From Terana coerulea (Eukaryota; Basidiomycota; Agaricomycetes; Polyporales; Phanerochaetaceae): 22,477 bases of DNA. Both the position numbers and the translations under genes were made by a program. The notes beneath the pieces are model-generated. The model searched no databases. It saw only the letters and a program-made list of their open reading frames with translations, and had not been told where the DNA came from. Position 1 is the first letter of the stretch, and each line of letters starts with the position of its first letter. Below are positions 8,458-17,766 of this stretch, piece by piece. The DNA is taken from NCBI GenBank assembly GCA_024811115.1, contig JAKOGH010000018.1, forward strand, positions 1 to 22,477, read 5' to 3'.

Positions 8458-8468
8458 AGCTCGAGACT
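8458..8468 (+). other. Primer-binding site, self-primed (Tf1 type)
   Basis: AGCTCGAGACT starts two bases after the 5' LTR. It is complementary over all 11 bases to the R-region 11-mer AGTCTCGAGCT of the 3' LTR, and over 10 of 11 to the mutated 5' LTR copy. It is not obviously complementary to a tRNA 3' end. Tf1 and its relatives prime reverse transcription with the first 11 nt of their own mRNA, and the length matches. Confidence 0.65.
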
Positions 8469-9123
8469 ATCCACACCACTCTGTGACGATCTCTCGTTGC
8501 TCCATCCGTTCTACTCAGAACATCCATCTATCCTTTTTCCCAGTCCGTCCTGTATAGGAGGATCACGTAGATTGAATTTCGAACTCTAGACCCTAGTACA
8601 CTGGACCGTGATCACCCGCCAAGGGGACGGCCCGTGAACCTCAGTATTGACCATCCCCTATGTTGTTACCCCGTGCACACGCGACTAGTTACCCAATCAG
8701 TACTCCGTTGATCCAACTCAACAGTTCCAAGCTTCATCTCGGATAGCTGTACCTTAGACACTCTAACCTGGTGCTCTTTGATCGGCTGGGAACCTTTGGC
8801 GCACTCTTGGGTGTGGGAAGCTAGTAAAAGCAGTAATCGGAAGGCAAGACAGGCACTCTTTGGGCTCGTGTCCCTTAGAGTCAAGCTGCAACCGAGAAGT
8901 CGGTAGACTGCAGTGGGATCAAAACAGCAGAACACTGGTAACTCATAGCCATATCAATAGTAGCACGTGCTGTGAATTTGTATTCCTCTAAAACAACGTC
9001 TACCCTCGTGCTCTTCATTTTGGTTGAAGAGTATTGCAGGTTGCCTAAATAGGCTTCACTTGTGTATGGCTGGAGGCGAAAGCTGCCCTTATATAGGACG
9101 ACCCCATCATTACTCCACAACCC
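8469..9123 (+). other. Leader between PBS and gag, no supported sense gene
   Basis: About 650 bp without a recognisable sense reading frame. It holds the antisense candidate at 8881-9018 and an antisense TATATAAG at 9088-9095. Its length is unusual for a compact Tf1-like element, so it may contain another old insertion, but I could not see target copies. Confidence 0.4.
8881..9018 (-). CDS. Candidate antisense small ORF in the chromovirus leader
   Basis: On the - strand, ATG at 9018 opens a 45-residue frame (MKSTRVDVVLEEYKFTARA and onward) ending TGA 8881-8883. TATATAAG on the same strand (9095 down to 9088) lies 77 bp upstream of the ATG. A second frame (8935 down to 8666) overlaps its end and continues past it on the same strand, which would allow a spliced product. 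No family is recognised. The spacing to a TATA box makes it worth listing, but a chance ORF is the more likely explanation. Confidence 0.2.
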   Translation of the reverse strand: MKSTRVDVVLEEYKFTARATIDMAMSYQCSAVLIPLQSTDFSVAA

Positions 9124-10640
9124 GTGGGAGACCGATCTATCAGAAACACGATGGCAAGTGGTATTCGTGCCGGCGATCCTAGGTGCATTCACAAAGACAC
9201 CAATTCAAAGGCCAAGTGCAAAACTTGCTCAGTAGACTTAGAGATGAAACGCAAGTACACATCATACTACGTGAAAGCTGATGACACCGCTGATCGATCC
9301 ACCCACTCCCACAGCTATCCCTCAGCTGTTACCAGTTGATTTCCAAACCCCGCGTGCTCCATCTCCCATCATCCCCGAATCCGAAGGCAAGAAGTCATCA
9401 CTCAGTAAAGAGAATGAGGACCACGACGACGGAGACACCCTACTACCTGATCACACTGAGCGCGTAGAGTTTTCGCAAATAGCTGACATCATGGCTACCG
9501 CTACTCTCACACAGACGGGCCTGGAGACGAATTACTCCGAGCCCTGTGCATGCGTCGATTTGAACTACAATAGTCTGATGCTTGAAAACAGGCTCATCTA
9601 TTTTCACTTCCTAGAAGGCACGACCATAACAAGGGAATGTGCCGAGCAACCCTATTCACACCCTGGCGGAAAATCAACATACCAGCGTTGTGGAATTCGC
9701 GCCCCAAGAGCCCGAAATGAGATGAGTGGTGGCAAGCAACTGGAAGACCAGTCGGCCGGAGTACCCTCCTTTGGAGGTAACAGCCGGAGGTGGAGTGGCG
9801 GTCCCGGGAGGGCGGAGGTCGAGGAAATTGAGATTGCGATGATGATAACAATGATAACGAACGCGATCGCGATGGTCTGGCGAACAAGCCAGACACCTTC
9901 AGCGGAAGCCGGAAAGATTGGGAAGCCTGGTAGAAGCAAATCAGGCTGAACATCTTTGCAAACCACCATAAGAAGCTCCGATCAGATCGAGCAAAATTAC
10001 ATTCGTCCTGTCCTACATGCAGGGCGGATCAGCCGAGAGTGGGCCGGAAGCCTATTTCGAAAGCACTAATTTCGCACGCACAGATTGGGGGTTTTCTAAA
10101 AGCGCCTGATCAAGCAATTCTCGCACGATCGACACTCGGATGCCCTGCAGAAGCTGAAGGAGCTGAAGCAGGGAAACATGAGCATTCAAGAGTTCAGAAC
10201 GCTTCAAGATGTACGCCCTCCCATACAGGGTACGGCGCACTTCAGAAGCAGCTCGACGAGCAGTCAGTAATCCTCATTGACTACCTCGACGAAGCACTCC
10301 AGAAGCGAGTCCTCGACGCAGTCTGGAGTCGGGAAGACGTCCCGAAACGATACTCGGCGTACATGCGCATCGCCGAGAACATAGACAAAAACCAGAGGAG
10401 GCACTACCAGCGCCAGGAAGAACCTTGGGGGCAGTCAGTCCCACAAACTGGCTCCTAAGCCGCAAACACACAGTTAGGCGCCGGCAGCATCTTCACAGAC
10501 CCAAGCGCCTCAATAAGATTATCAAGACGGAACTGGCATAACCTACGGCGGGGCTGGTCAACCGATGAACCTAGACAGGGCCTGAAAGAAAGGGGCTTTG
10601 TTTCAATTGCTATCAGAAAGGACACTTGTCAGCGCAACTG
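9124..10640 (+). pseudogene. gag: Chromovirus gag remnant
   Basis: The N-terminal part has a Cys cluster (CIHKDTNSKAKCKTC) followed by a Pro-, Ser- and acid-rich region (9281-9500). The capsid core is visible near 9890-10460: FVLSYMQGGSAE at about 10002, then ALQKLKELKQGNMSIQEF near 10137-10200, and ALQKRVLDAVWSREDVPKRY near 10290-10350. These match gypsy Gag (SYM-x-GGAA, LKQG-x-SI-x-EF). The nucleocapsid ends with GITYGGAGQPMNLDRA and a zinc knuckle CFNCYQKGHLSAQ starting at 10599. The last Cys of C-x2-C-x4-H-x4-C is out of frame. Gag would form the cytoplasmic virus-like particle. Several frameshifts and stops interrupt it. Confidence 0.75.
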
Positions 10641-11100
10641 CCTGATGCCAAAGCAACCTCGTTAAGTGCGCTGGCGTTTCCATGGACCTTCCTGATAAGA
10701 AGGACGATAAGCCCAAGCCGTCGTTGGCTCAGGGCTGATTCGTTTCCTGATGGAATGGAGGAACACATTCATTCGCGTGGTCGAATCCTCATTCATGAAA
10801 CTTCTCAAGGGTTTTCAGGCGGCTCAAGCGAAAGCACGAGCGTGAAGAGCCTAGAATCATTTCTCAATTACTGTTGTACCATAATGTTAGATGAATCGTC
10901 ACAATGTTATTCTGAAGGGGCGTCTGCTGAGCAGCGTGGCGGTTCAACACCGTGCTTAATTCCCCGTTCATTACCAGAAAACACGTCTTCACCCGATAGT
11001 GAGAAAGAACCTGTGCCAAAAACCAAATAGGTGAGAGAAGTCCCGTGGACTCCGGCGTGGACCCATCAGTGGACCACGTACAATGCCGAAGCAGCTGTTA
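10641..11100 (+). pseudogene. Gag-protease linker, degraded
   Basis: No conserved domain is visible. One frame (10626-11030) is open with a Ser/Pro/Glu-rich composition and ends SEKEPVPKTK. It probably represents the low-complexity linker between nucleocapsid and protease. Confidence 0.4.
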
Positions 11101-11780
11101 AAATTCTGGAAGGATGCATGTATGCAAAGCGTCAGATAGATGCCACGCTAGCAAGTGCCCAAAATATTGCTTTTATGTCACAAAGACGAAGAAACTATAT
11201 ATCTTTCAGAACTAAAAAGCCGCCCGAGATACATCCGAGGCCAAAAAGGCAATCAGATTGATATTCCAATGATTGTCACTACATTGGACTCCTCTGAATC
11301 CTTTCCGGTAAAAGCTCTGTTAGACTCGGATGCACTGGATCTTCGATTGATCAGACATTTGTACAGGATCACAGCATTGCAACGACCAAATTGCCTGTTC
11401 CAATTCCAGTGTACAATGCCAACGGCAGTTATAACGTCGGAGGTCCGATCATAGAATATGTCGATCTTAGAGTTAAAATCCAGGATCACATGGAATAAAT
11501 GTCATTCGCTGTCACAAACCTTGGAAATACTTCCATTTTCCTCGGTTATGAGTGGTTGGAATTACACAACCTATCAATCAACTGAAAAGATTGCACGCTC
11601 CAGTTCGATAGATGTTCAGCCACTTGTGATTATGTACAACGCCTAATTGGCATTGAGGATGATAAACACGAAATCCCGAATGATCTGGAGGCTCATCTTG
11701 AGGAGGGGAACAAATCTTTGTTTTCGACTGGCAACGTTACATCACAACAGGCGGCGCTCACATTGGTGCTAAAACCAATG
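11101..11780 (+). pseudogene. pol (PR): Chromovirus aspartic protease remnant
   Basis: IPMIVTTLDSSESFPVKALL leads to DSDALDLRLIRHL, with the catalytic Asp codon at 11323-11325. The usual DSGA reads DSDA here, so the Gly is lost. Downstream, in shifted frames, IFLGYEWLELHNLSINW (about 11536-11590) and FDRCSATCDYV follow. These are the conserved post-protease motif (FLG-x-x-WL-x-x-HNPSIDW, F-x-R-C-x-x-x-C). The enzyme would cleave the Gag-Pol polyprotein inside the particle. Stops occur near 11497 and 11646. Confidence 0.75.
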
Positions 11781-12130
11781 TGGCTATGGATCTGGCAATT
11801 GAAGAAAATGCTAAGAAAGCAAAGAAACCCTTCGAGGAACTCGTCCCTGAGCACTATTATGAGTACAAGGACGTCTTTGCTAAAGAAAACTTCGATTCAC
11901 TGCCGAACGACGCCCGTAGGATTACACAATTGAGCTAATGCCAGGTGCTACACCGGGCGGGAGGAAAATCATACCCTCACACGCTAGATGAACAGAAAGC
12001 GCTGGATGACTTCTTAGAAGAGAACCTTCGATCCAGACGTATCCGCCCTTCCAAGTCACCCTGGGCAGCTCTATTCTTCTTTGTCAAAAGAAAGATGGCT
12101 CGCTTCGACCAGTACAGGACTACCACAAGC
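11781..12130 (+). pseudogene. pol (RT): Reverse transcriptase, N-terminal half (before the LTR insertion)
   Basis: YKDVFAKENFDSLP is followed by a spacer and [15 protein letters not shown], then [15 protein letters not shown] and [20 protein letters not shown], and [10 protein letters not shown] in the next frame. This is the canonical start of a gypsy RT. The frame breaks at CAAGC (12126-12130), the target copy of the solo LTR, and resumes on the far side with CAAGC TTAACGATTT, reading [14 protein letters not shown]. The LTR thus landed precisely inside the RT gene. Confidence 0.85.
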
Positions 12131-12693
12131 TATCACAAAACTACAATACTCACCTGCTGGGATGACTTGAAAGAGGTGGGGAAAGCAGAGGGACTTGAGT
12201 AGAGCTGGTAGAGTGGATATGAATCAACGATGTTGTTGAGTCTGGGGGTTTAGCCCACAGACCAGCCTCCTTATATACATGTGTAGAGGGACCCCAGACA
12301 CTATCTAAGACCTCCAATACTATATGCTGACTGATACAGTCAGGTGATGTCTGACTAAGGCTCTAGAGCATACCACCGCTCTAATTCCCTTATCAGATCT
12401 AACCTAGCTATCATGCTAACATCAACACTATCTAGATGTCCTAATCGAGCTACTGTACACTACCAGTCTATGATGTCATACTGACATCATATTGAGGTCA
12501 TAGCTCAGAACAGTTCTAGACCAGAGTCCTGGACCCTACGTCCGTATAAGGCATATCCCTGATGTCCATGCGATAAGCACATGGCAAACTGATCTAGCAT
12601 CTTGTAACGCTGTGTGGCGACTTGGTGACATGTCCCGTGACTTGATGTTACACTCTAAGCACTGTAGACTAGCGCTGAGGGAAATTTGTGACA
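12131..12693 (-). mobile_element. Solo LTR of the 563-bp family, - strand, inside RT
   Basis: In its own orientation it starts TGTCACAAATTTCCC and ends TAGTTTTGTGATA, with short terminal inverted repeats (TGTCACAAA and TTTGTGATA, one mismatch). CAAGC flanks it at 12126-12130 and 12694-12698, a perfect 5-bp target copy. The second copy at 17767-18329 has exactly the same length, 563 bp, on the + strand. Near its 3' end is AGCAGGTGAGTATT, a good splice donor. No internal sequence of the parent element remains. Confidence 0.92.
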
Positions 12694-13390
12694 CAAGCTT
12701 AACGATTTAACCATTAAAAATCGTTACCCACTTCCTTTGATCCAGGAACTGGTAGACAAGCTGAAAGAGTCTAAGTACTTCATGAAGTTAGACGTCAGAT
12801 GGGGCTACAACAACATTTGGATCAAGGAAGGCTGACGAAGAGAAAAGCGGCGTTCATTACAAACCACGGACTCTTCGAACCCCTAATCATGTTCTTCGGT
12901 CTCACCAATTCGCCAACCACGTTCAGACAATGATGAATGATATCTTCCGAGATCTAATCCAGGAAGGACACATGATGGTCTATATTGACGACATCATGAT
13001 CTATACCAAGGATCTGGAAGAACATCGTCACATTGTGCAGCGAGTTCTGGACGTGATGCGGAAACACCGGTTGTACCTCAAGGCAGAGAAGTGCGAATTC
13101 GAACGGCTTGAGATCGAGTACCTTGGCATGATCATCTCCGAAGGACAAGTCCGGATGGATCCAGTCAAAGTAAAGGCGTCAGGAAATGGCCAAAGCCCAC
13201 ATGCAAACGGGACATTCAGGCGTTCCTTGACTTTACTAAATTTTACCGGCGATTCATCAAAGACTTCAGCAAGATCGCGAAGCCGCTCACCTCCCTCACC
13301 GGCAACGCCACATTTGTATGGAATCCCGAGCAAGCCGAAGCCTTCGAAGAACTCAGGAACCGCATCTGTTCCGCTCAGTCCTAGCAATGC
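12694..13390 (+). pseudogene. pol (RT): Reverse transcriptase, catalytic half
   Basis: [19 protein letters not shown] is followed by [15 protein letters not shown], whose first catalytic Asp is at 12791-12793. Next come AFITNHGLFEP, MFFGLTNSP, and from 12930 a clean frame with MMVYIDDIMIY. The YIDD box is at 12981-12992 and gives the second and third catalytic Asp. The thumb and connection part (HRHIVQRVLDVMRKHRLYLK, EYLGMIISEG) follows. The catalytic residues survive, but frame changes near 12830, 12930 and 13170 break the protein. Confidence 0.88.
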
Positions 13391-13775
13391 CCACAGACGA
13401 GGACAAGTTCCGGATTGAATGTGACGCTTCTGACTTCGCCTGTGGTGCAACTCTTAAACAATACCAGGATGGAAAATGGAAACCTGTCGCATTCCTTTCT
13501 AAAGTGTTCACAGCCACTGAGCGCAACTACGAGATCTACGATAAAGCACTCATGTCTATCATGTCGGCACTTGACGAATGGTGCCAGTATCTAATGGGCG
13601 CTCAACAGGACTTCGAGATCTGGACAGATCACAAGAACTTAGAGTACTTCCGGAAGCTGCAGAAGCTGAACTGACGGCAAGCTCGATGGTGTGCCGAACT
13701 TGCCAAGTATTATTTCCGGCTTCAGCACAAACCCGGTCGGACTAACGGAAAGGCAGATGGACTCTCATGACAGTC
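13391..13775 (+). pseudogene. pol (RH): RNase H domain of the chromovirus
   Basis: The frame from 13318 to 13674 reads FRIECDASDFACGATL (first Asp at 13423-13425), FLSKVFTATERNYEIYDKAL (conserved Glu) and FEIWTDHKNLEYF (second Asp), then stops at TGA. After the stop RWCAELAKYYF and HKPGRTNGKADGLS continue the fold, with the final Asp in KADGLS. The retained acidic residues match the RT-linked RNase H that removes the RNA template. Confidence 0.88.
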
Positions 13776-14895
13776 TGGATATGAGAATGGGAAAGACGAT
13801 AACACAGACATTATAGTATTAAAACCAGAACACTTTCGTGAACTATCCCTGTGTAGTATAGATCAGCACATGCTTGATGGACCAGCCACGGAATGGCTTA
13901 TGGATATTAAAAAGCACAAAGCCAATAAGGACAAAGTAATTACGATAGCGTTAGCAAAGAAGGAGACGGACTGGAAGGAAGACGAAGAGGGATTGGTTAC
14001 CTGGAAAGATCGTATCTACGTCCCCCGTGCATTGGAAACTTCACAAACAGATCATCAAACATCACCACGACTGCATTCTCATCGGACACCTGGGCCAACA
14101 CAAGACCCACGAGTTGATCACGCGCAACTACTGGTGGCTACGTATTCGCGGAGACGTTAGAAAGTACATCGAAGGATGTGTCGACTGTCAAAAGACCAAA
14201 GTTCACACCAAATCCAAACTCGGCCCGCTCCATCCATCCAAAATTACCTCTCGACTCTGGGAGATCATCTCTGTCGACAAAATCAGTCCACTCCCTCCGT
14301 CACTGGGATTCGATGCCATCATTGTGATTGTCTGTATGTTTTCCAAACGGATAATTTGCATTCCCTCCACAATTGAGCTCAACACGCAAGGATGGAGCAA
14401 AATCCTGCGTGACCGTATTGTCGCCCCATCACGGCATCCCATGGAAAATTGTTAGCGATCAAGGAGCAGAGTTTAAGAACGAGTATATATCTGAACTCTA
14501 TAAGTCTCTGGGAATCGAAGGCAATGCATCCACAGCCTATCATCCGCAGACTGATGGTCAGACAGAATGGATTAACGCTGAAGTTGAACAGTACCTCCGA
14601 CTCTTCATCAACTACCGACAATCCAACTGGGCCAAGTGGCTACCCTCGCATCATTCTCGTACAACAACAAGGTCAACAGCTCCACCGAACAAACACCATT
14701 CTTCATCAACAAGGGTTACCACCCCAACTCCGGAAATGAACCCTATCGGAGTAAGAAGGAGACCGTGAGAGACTTTGTGGATCGAATGAAATCAGTATGG
14801 GAAGAGACGCAGGCGGCCATTGGGTTGGCACAGGAGACGATGAAGCGCTTCCACGACCGGTGGAAAGGGAAACACGTGAATACAAGCTAGGAGAC
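13776..14895 (+). pseudogene. pol (IN): Integrase of the chromovirus
   Basis: A linker (13800-14030) leads to the HHCC zinc domain: HHHDCILIGHLGQHKTHELI, NYWWLRIRGDV, and the CVDC pair with Cys codons at 14177-14179 and 14186-14188. The catalytic triad is readable: Asp in ISVDKISPLPPS (14276-14278), Asp in IVSDQGAEF (14457-14459) and Glu in DGQTEWIN (14565-14567). The last two are 35 residues apart (D,D35E). Frameshifts near 14030, 14430 and 14640 break it. The frame then continues with SYNNKVNSSTEQTPFFINKG, the usual segment before the GPY/F module. Confidence 0.88.
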
Positions 14896-15414
14896 CTCGT
14901 ATGGCTTGAAGGGACCAATATCACCACTGATCGTCTAATGAAGAAGCTCGACAACAAGCGCTACAGCCCGTTCAAAGTTAAACAAAAACACGGGCGCCTC
15001 CGCTACGAACTTGAACTCCCAAAACGTGGAGAAAGATCTATCTCACGGTTAATGAGATGTGGCTCTCACCGTTCTGAAAACCCTCCTTTGAATCCCAAGC
15101 ACGTGAACCCTAAGTACCTGATCTAATCAACGGACAAGAAGAACATGAGGTCGAAGAGATCCTGGATGCTAAGGCAGATAAAGGAATTCTCAAATACAAG
15201 GTTCTATGGAAGCATGAAACCGGTCCGCGCAAGTACACATGGGAACCCCCGATCCAACCTTACCCACTGCCAAGATCTTATTGATGCCTTTACAAGTGTG
15301 TACCAGGCGCTCCTCGTCCTTTTACTATTCAATTCCCCGCCGCGTTCGGACCAAACACCAATCAGTTCATCGGACATATCGGTTCCAGACTATACAATTG
15401 GGAAATAGGTTGTA
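14896..15414 (+). pseudogene. Integrase GPY/F module and C-terminal chromodomain
   Basis: After KLGDLVWLEGTNI comes KRYSPFKVKQKHG, a GPY/F-type module. From about 15147 the frame reads EVEEILDAKADKGILKYKV, then LWKH and, after four residues, KYTWEPPI, with a W and a Y-x-W-E-P where chromodomains place them. This chromodomain would tether the integrase to modified histone H3 and target heterochromatin. One frame change lies near 15120. The reading continues open to about 15270 and then decays before the PPT. Confidence 0.85.
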
Positions 15415-15459
15415 CAGATCGCAATGCCAAGTTCCATAGATCATGCAGACGTGATCCTT

Positions 15460-15468
15460 AGAGAGGGG
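15460..15468 (+). other. Polypurine tract of the chromovirus
   Basis: AGAGAGGGG lies three bases upstream of the 3' LTR start (15472). It is in the position required to prime plus-strand synthesis. Confidence 0.7.
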
Positions 15469-15471
15469 TTA

Positions 15472-16148
15472 TGTCATGAACTTCTGGGCGTCTCTAGGGT
15501 ATTCTTTTCATTTCCATTTAGTGATTGGCAAGGGTAAACCCTCCATGCTTACAGGCTAACCCTTACCCTTACCCTTCAAAATTCTTACCTTCATGAAGGG
15601 TAAGGGTTGGGGTTACCCTTCAAACCCTTGCCAAAATGGGCAGAAAATGGTGCTTTGAGTGCTTTGTTCATTCAATCATAATGTCAGCCTTCTATTTGAG
15701 TAGCTTGCATTGATATAGAAAGCACTCACAACACTTGCAGCTCTATCTAGCAACACATCTGCTATTTGAATGCAAACCCTGCCAGACAAGGGTTAACTTT
15801 TCTCAACCCTTACCCTTGCCCTTCATATCCTTACCCTTAACCCTCCGAGGGGTTTGCAAACTCCTGCTTATCACTATTTCCATTGTCTTCTGCCCCTATC
15901 TATTGTTCTTTCATCAATACTTGTGGTTTCCATATGTTTCTCTATTGTTCTGGACCGCTCTAGTACATACACGAGGATACCGAGTGGTACTGTACAGTTT
16001 AGGACTACACATAAGTAGCTACCGTCTGCAACAGAGAAAGCCAGTCTCGAGCTGGTCTGTTCTCCAGCTAGTTACTCGGAGACTGCACCACTATTTCCAT
16101 CCCCAGTTGAGGCGTCACCTGGTACAGTTGTACTAGTTGTTGTTGACA
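15472..16148 (+). repeat. 3' LTR of the chromovirus, split by a MITE
   Basis: Starts TGTCATGAACTTCTGGG and ends TTGTTGTTGACA. Without the MITE and its extra 8-bp target copy it is 311 bp, against 317 bp for the 5' LTR. It retains AGTCTCGAGCT (16043-16053), the perfect self-primer complement, while its TATA box has lost four bases. Confidence 0.92.
15519..15876. mobile_element. hAT-type MITE, 358 bp, with AAGGGT-like subterminal repeats
   Basis: The ends are TAGTGATTGG and CTTATCACTA. The TIR TAGTGAT-x-x-GCA is followed inward by AAGGGT-rich sequence at both ends. It is flanked by an exact 8-bp duplication TTTCCATT (15511-15518 and 15877-15884). The 5' LTR at 8139 has a single TTTCCATT here, so the insertion is proven by an empty site. 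Inside are many copies of AACCCTTACCCTT or the reverse complement, two clusters in opposite orientation, around an AT-richer centre with no ORF. The 8-bp TSD and the TAGTG end point to hAT mobilisation in trans. Confidence 0.9.
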
Positions 16149-17766
16149 GGGTGCCATCGCGGACATTGGTCAGTCTCAAAGCTCTTAAAGTGGCTCGGAT
16201 ACCGTGAATATAACATCTTCTGGTCGCAGGAACACCGTGACGGTGCTGAGCGCTGATATGAAAAACAAGGATCACACGTAGAAGCCACATACCCGGGCAG
16301 CAGCTCAGGGGCTCATGAGAGACTGATCTGCCTTGAAGAGACCAAATATACCCGAACAGCCTGAGCGAGGCCCAGGAGCAAACATCAACTCCGAAACACT
16401 CATAAAGCGGAGTTTCCCAAGCTTTGTCGAAGACAGGCTCACGCCTAACCCTGTACTTCTCTCCTCCTGACCTACCCTTACCTCTTGTAATGCACTGTTT
16501 CAACTATGTCTCCCGTCTTCCTGAGAGTTTGGGCGGCCTTCAATGCTCCGTAAATTGCTACACTCGGCCGTCTGAAGAAAGTTCAAAGCGCACCAGAAAA
16601 CAGTGAAGGGCTCATCCTTGTGTGCGCCCATTGCACTAGCACTCGTGACGTCTTGCACTCAAAGAAGTACAACATATACTGACAAGGCACTTCAGACAAA
16701 GAACAGTGGGAGCCCACTATTCAGACGCTGTTTGAGCTTGTGAGCGCTCAAGCGATGTGCACATTCACAAGGTTTGGTCCCTCAACTGCACCAGCCACGG
16801 GATTCTTCCATTTTGAACAATGGGTTGCTCAATAATAATAAACCTGTCTGTGAGTCTCTAGCCTGCTTATTACGTTGCATTTCAAGCATTGACATTTCCT
16901 TCTTATCACAGTGGTGAAAGATTACGGTGCTCTCTTGCAGTACTTCATGAATTCCGACATGCTAGCAGGATGCTCGTGTGGTGGATATAGGGCATTCATC
17001 CAGTACCACTGCCTGGTAAGCTCCGCTTATCTTCGCTTAGGCGTACACTTAGTGCGGAGTACAGGTATCAAAATAAGGTCTTGGGGACGGCGCGGGCACT
17101 GCGCATAACGTTGAGGACGGTAAGAGTGATGAGGGTGCAGCACCCGAGAGGGTGCAAATGCATGAGGATAGGTACAAGTATGTGAGTGACCTATATACAC
17201 TACCAGTGGTGTCCGGTGCAGTAAGCATAGTAACAGTACCTTAATAACACTAAAATACCGAAATCTGACAACAGGTGCCTTGCCAGTGCACTCAAGACTG
17301 CATCTGTTACTCTGGCTGACGTGTCTGCTGTGATTCTCATTAAACCAGTGATGGTGCCACCGCCGCTAGAAGACCCTGATCCTCGAATCGAAATTGGTAA
17401 AAAGAACGTGGAGGGGTCTTGACGCGTCGCAATTGCTAGGACAACACTGTGGCACTGCGTACATGGTTGAGGAAACGGTTTCCTTATAAGACTTGGGACC
17501 AGAGGATTTTTGACATCTACATGGTACATACTATTTATCCGAGAGACTACTGTCCTGCACTTGCATTGTTACAGAAACATGGGTTTCACTTGATCAAGGA
17601 CTCGGCTGGGATAGAATCCGTCACATACAAGTGCAAACTATCTCAGGAAGCCGGATTTTACACGCATGAAGACCATGTGCTCGCAGGAGAGCTTATCAGC
17701 ACGATGTGCGCCCACGTTCCGGTGCACGCTGTTTTGGAGAGAGCGACCAGAAATGGTGTACGTAGC
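16149..17766 (+). pseudogene. Remnant of an unrecognised multi-exon gene
   Basis: Coding-like fragments with intron signals are visible on the + strand. A frame around 16590-16832 reads EGLILVCAHCTSTRDVLH, a stop at 16680, then EQWEPTIQTLFELVSAQ and FGPSTAPATGFFHFEQW. A possible exon at 16912-17015 lies between a CTTATCACAG acceptor and a GTAAGC donor and reads DYGALLQYFMNSDMLAGC. The longest part (17449-17757) reads DIYMVHTIYPRDYCPALALL, then KCKLSQEAGFYTHEDHVLAG, and ends near a GTACGT donor just before the solo LTR. Beyond the LTR an acceptor (GCAATTGTAG at about 18369-18378) precedes further open sequence. I recognise no family. It may be a host gene or an unknown element. Confidence 0.4.

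Larger units (their letters stand above)
8139..16148 (+). mobile_element. Ty3/gypsy chromovirus, full-length but decayed
   Basis: A complete LTR retrotransposon in the order 5' LTR, self-primer PBS, gag, protease, reverse transcriptase, RNase H, integrase, chromodomain, PPT, 3' LTR. The domain order and chromodomain place it among the chromoviruses (Tf1/sushi-like). LTR ends are TGTCA...TGACA. The flanking 5-mers are GGGTA (8134-8138) and GGGTG (16149-16153), a target duplication with one transition. Without the 563-bp solo LTR and the 358-bp MITE it is about 7.1 kb. Many stops and frameshifts make it non-autonomous now. Confidence 0.9.

Noticed and set aside
15540..15850. AACCCTTACCCTT runs as an internal telomere or subtelomere
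   Set aside because: The runs are irregular, occur in two opposite orientations, and lie wholly inside a 358-bp element with TIRs and an 8-bp TSD. They are subterminal repeats of a MITE.
16072..16503. 143-codon open frame on the - strand
   Set aside because: It runs into the chromovirus 3' LTR and crosses its end and target site, so it cannot be an ancestral gene. It is probably a chance frame.
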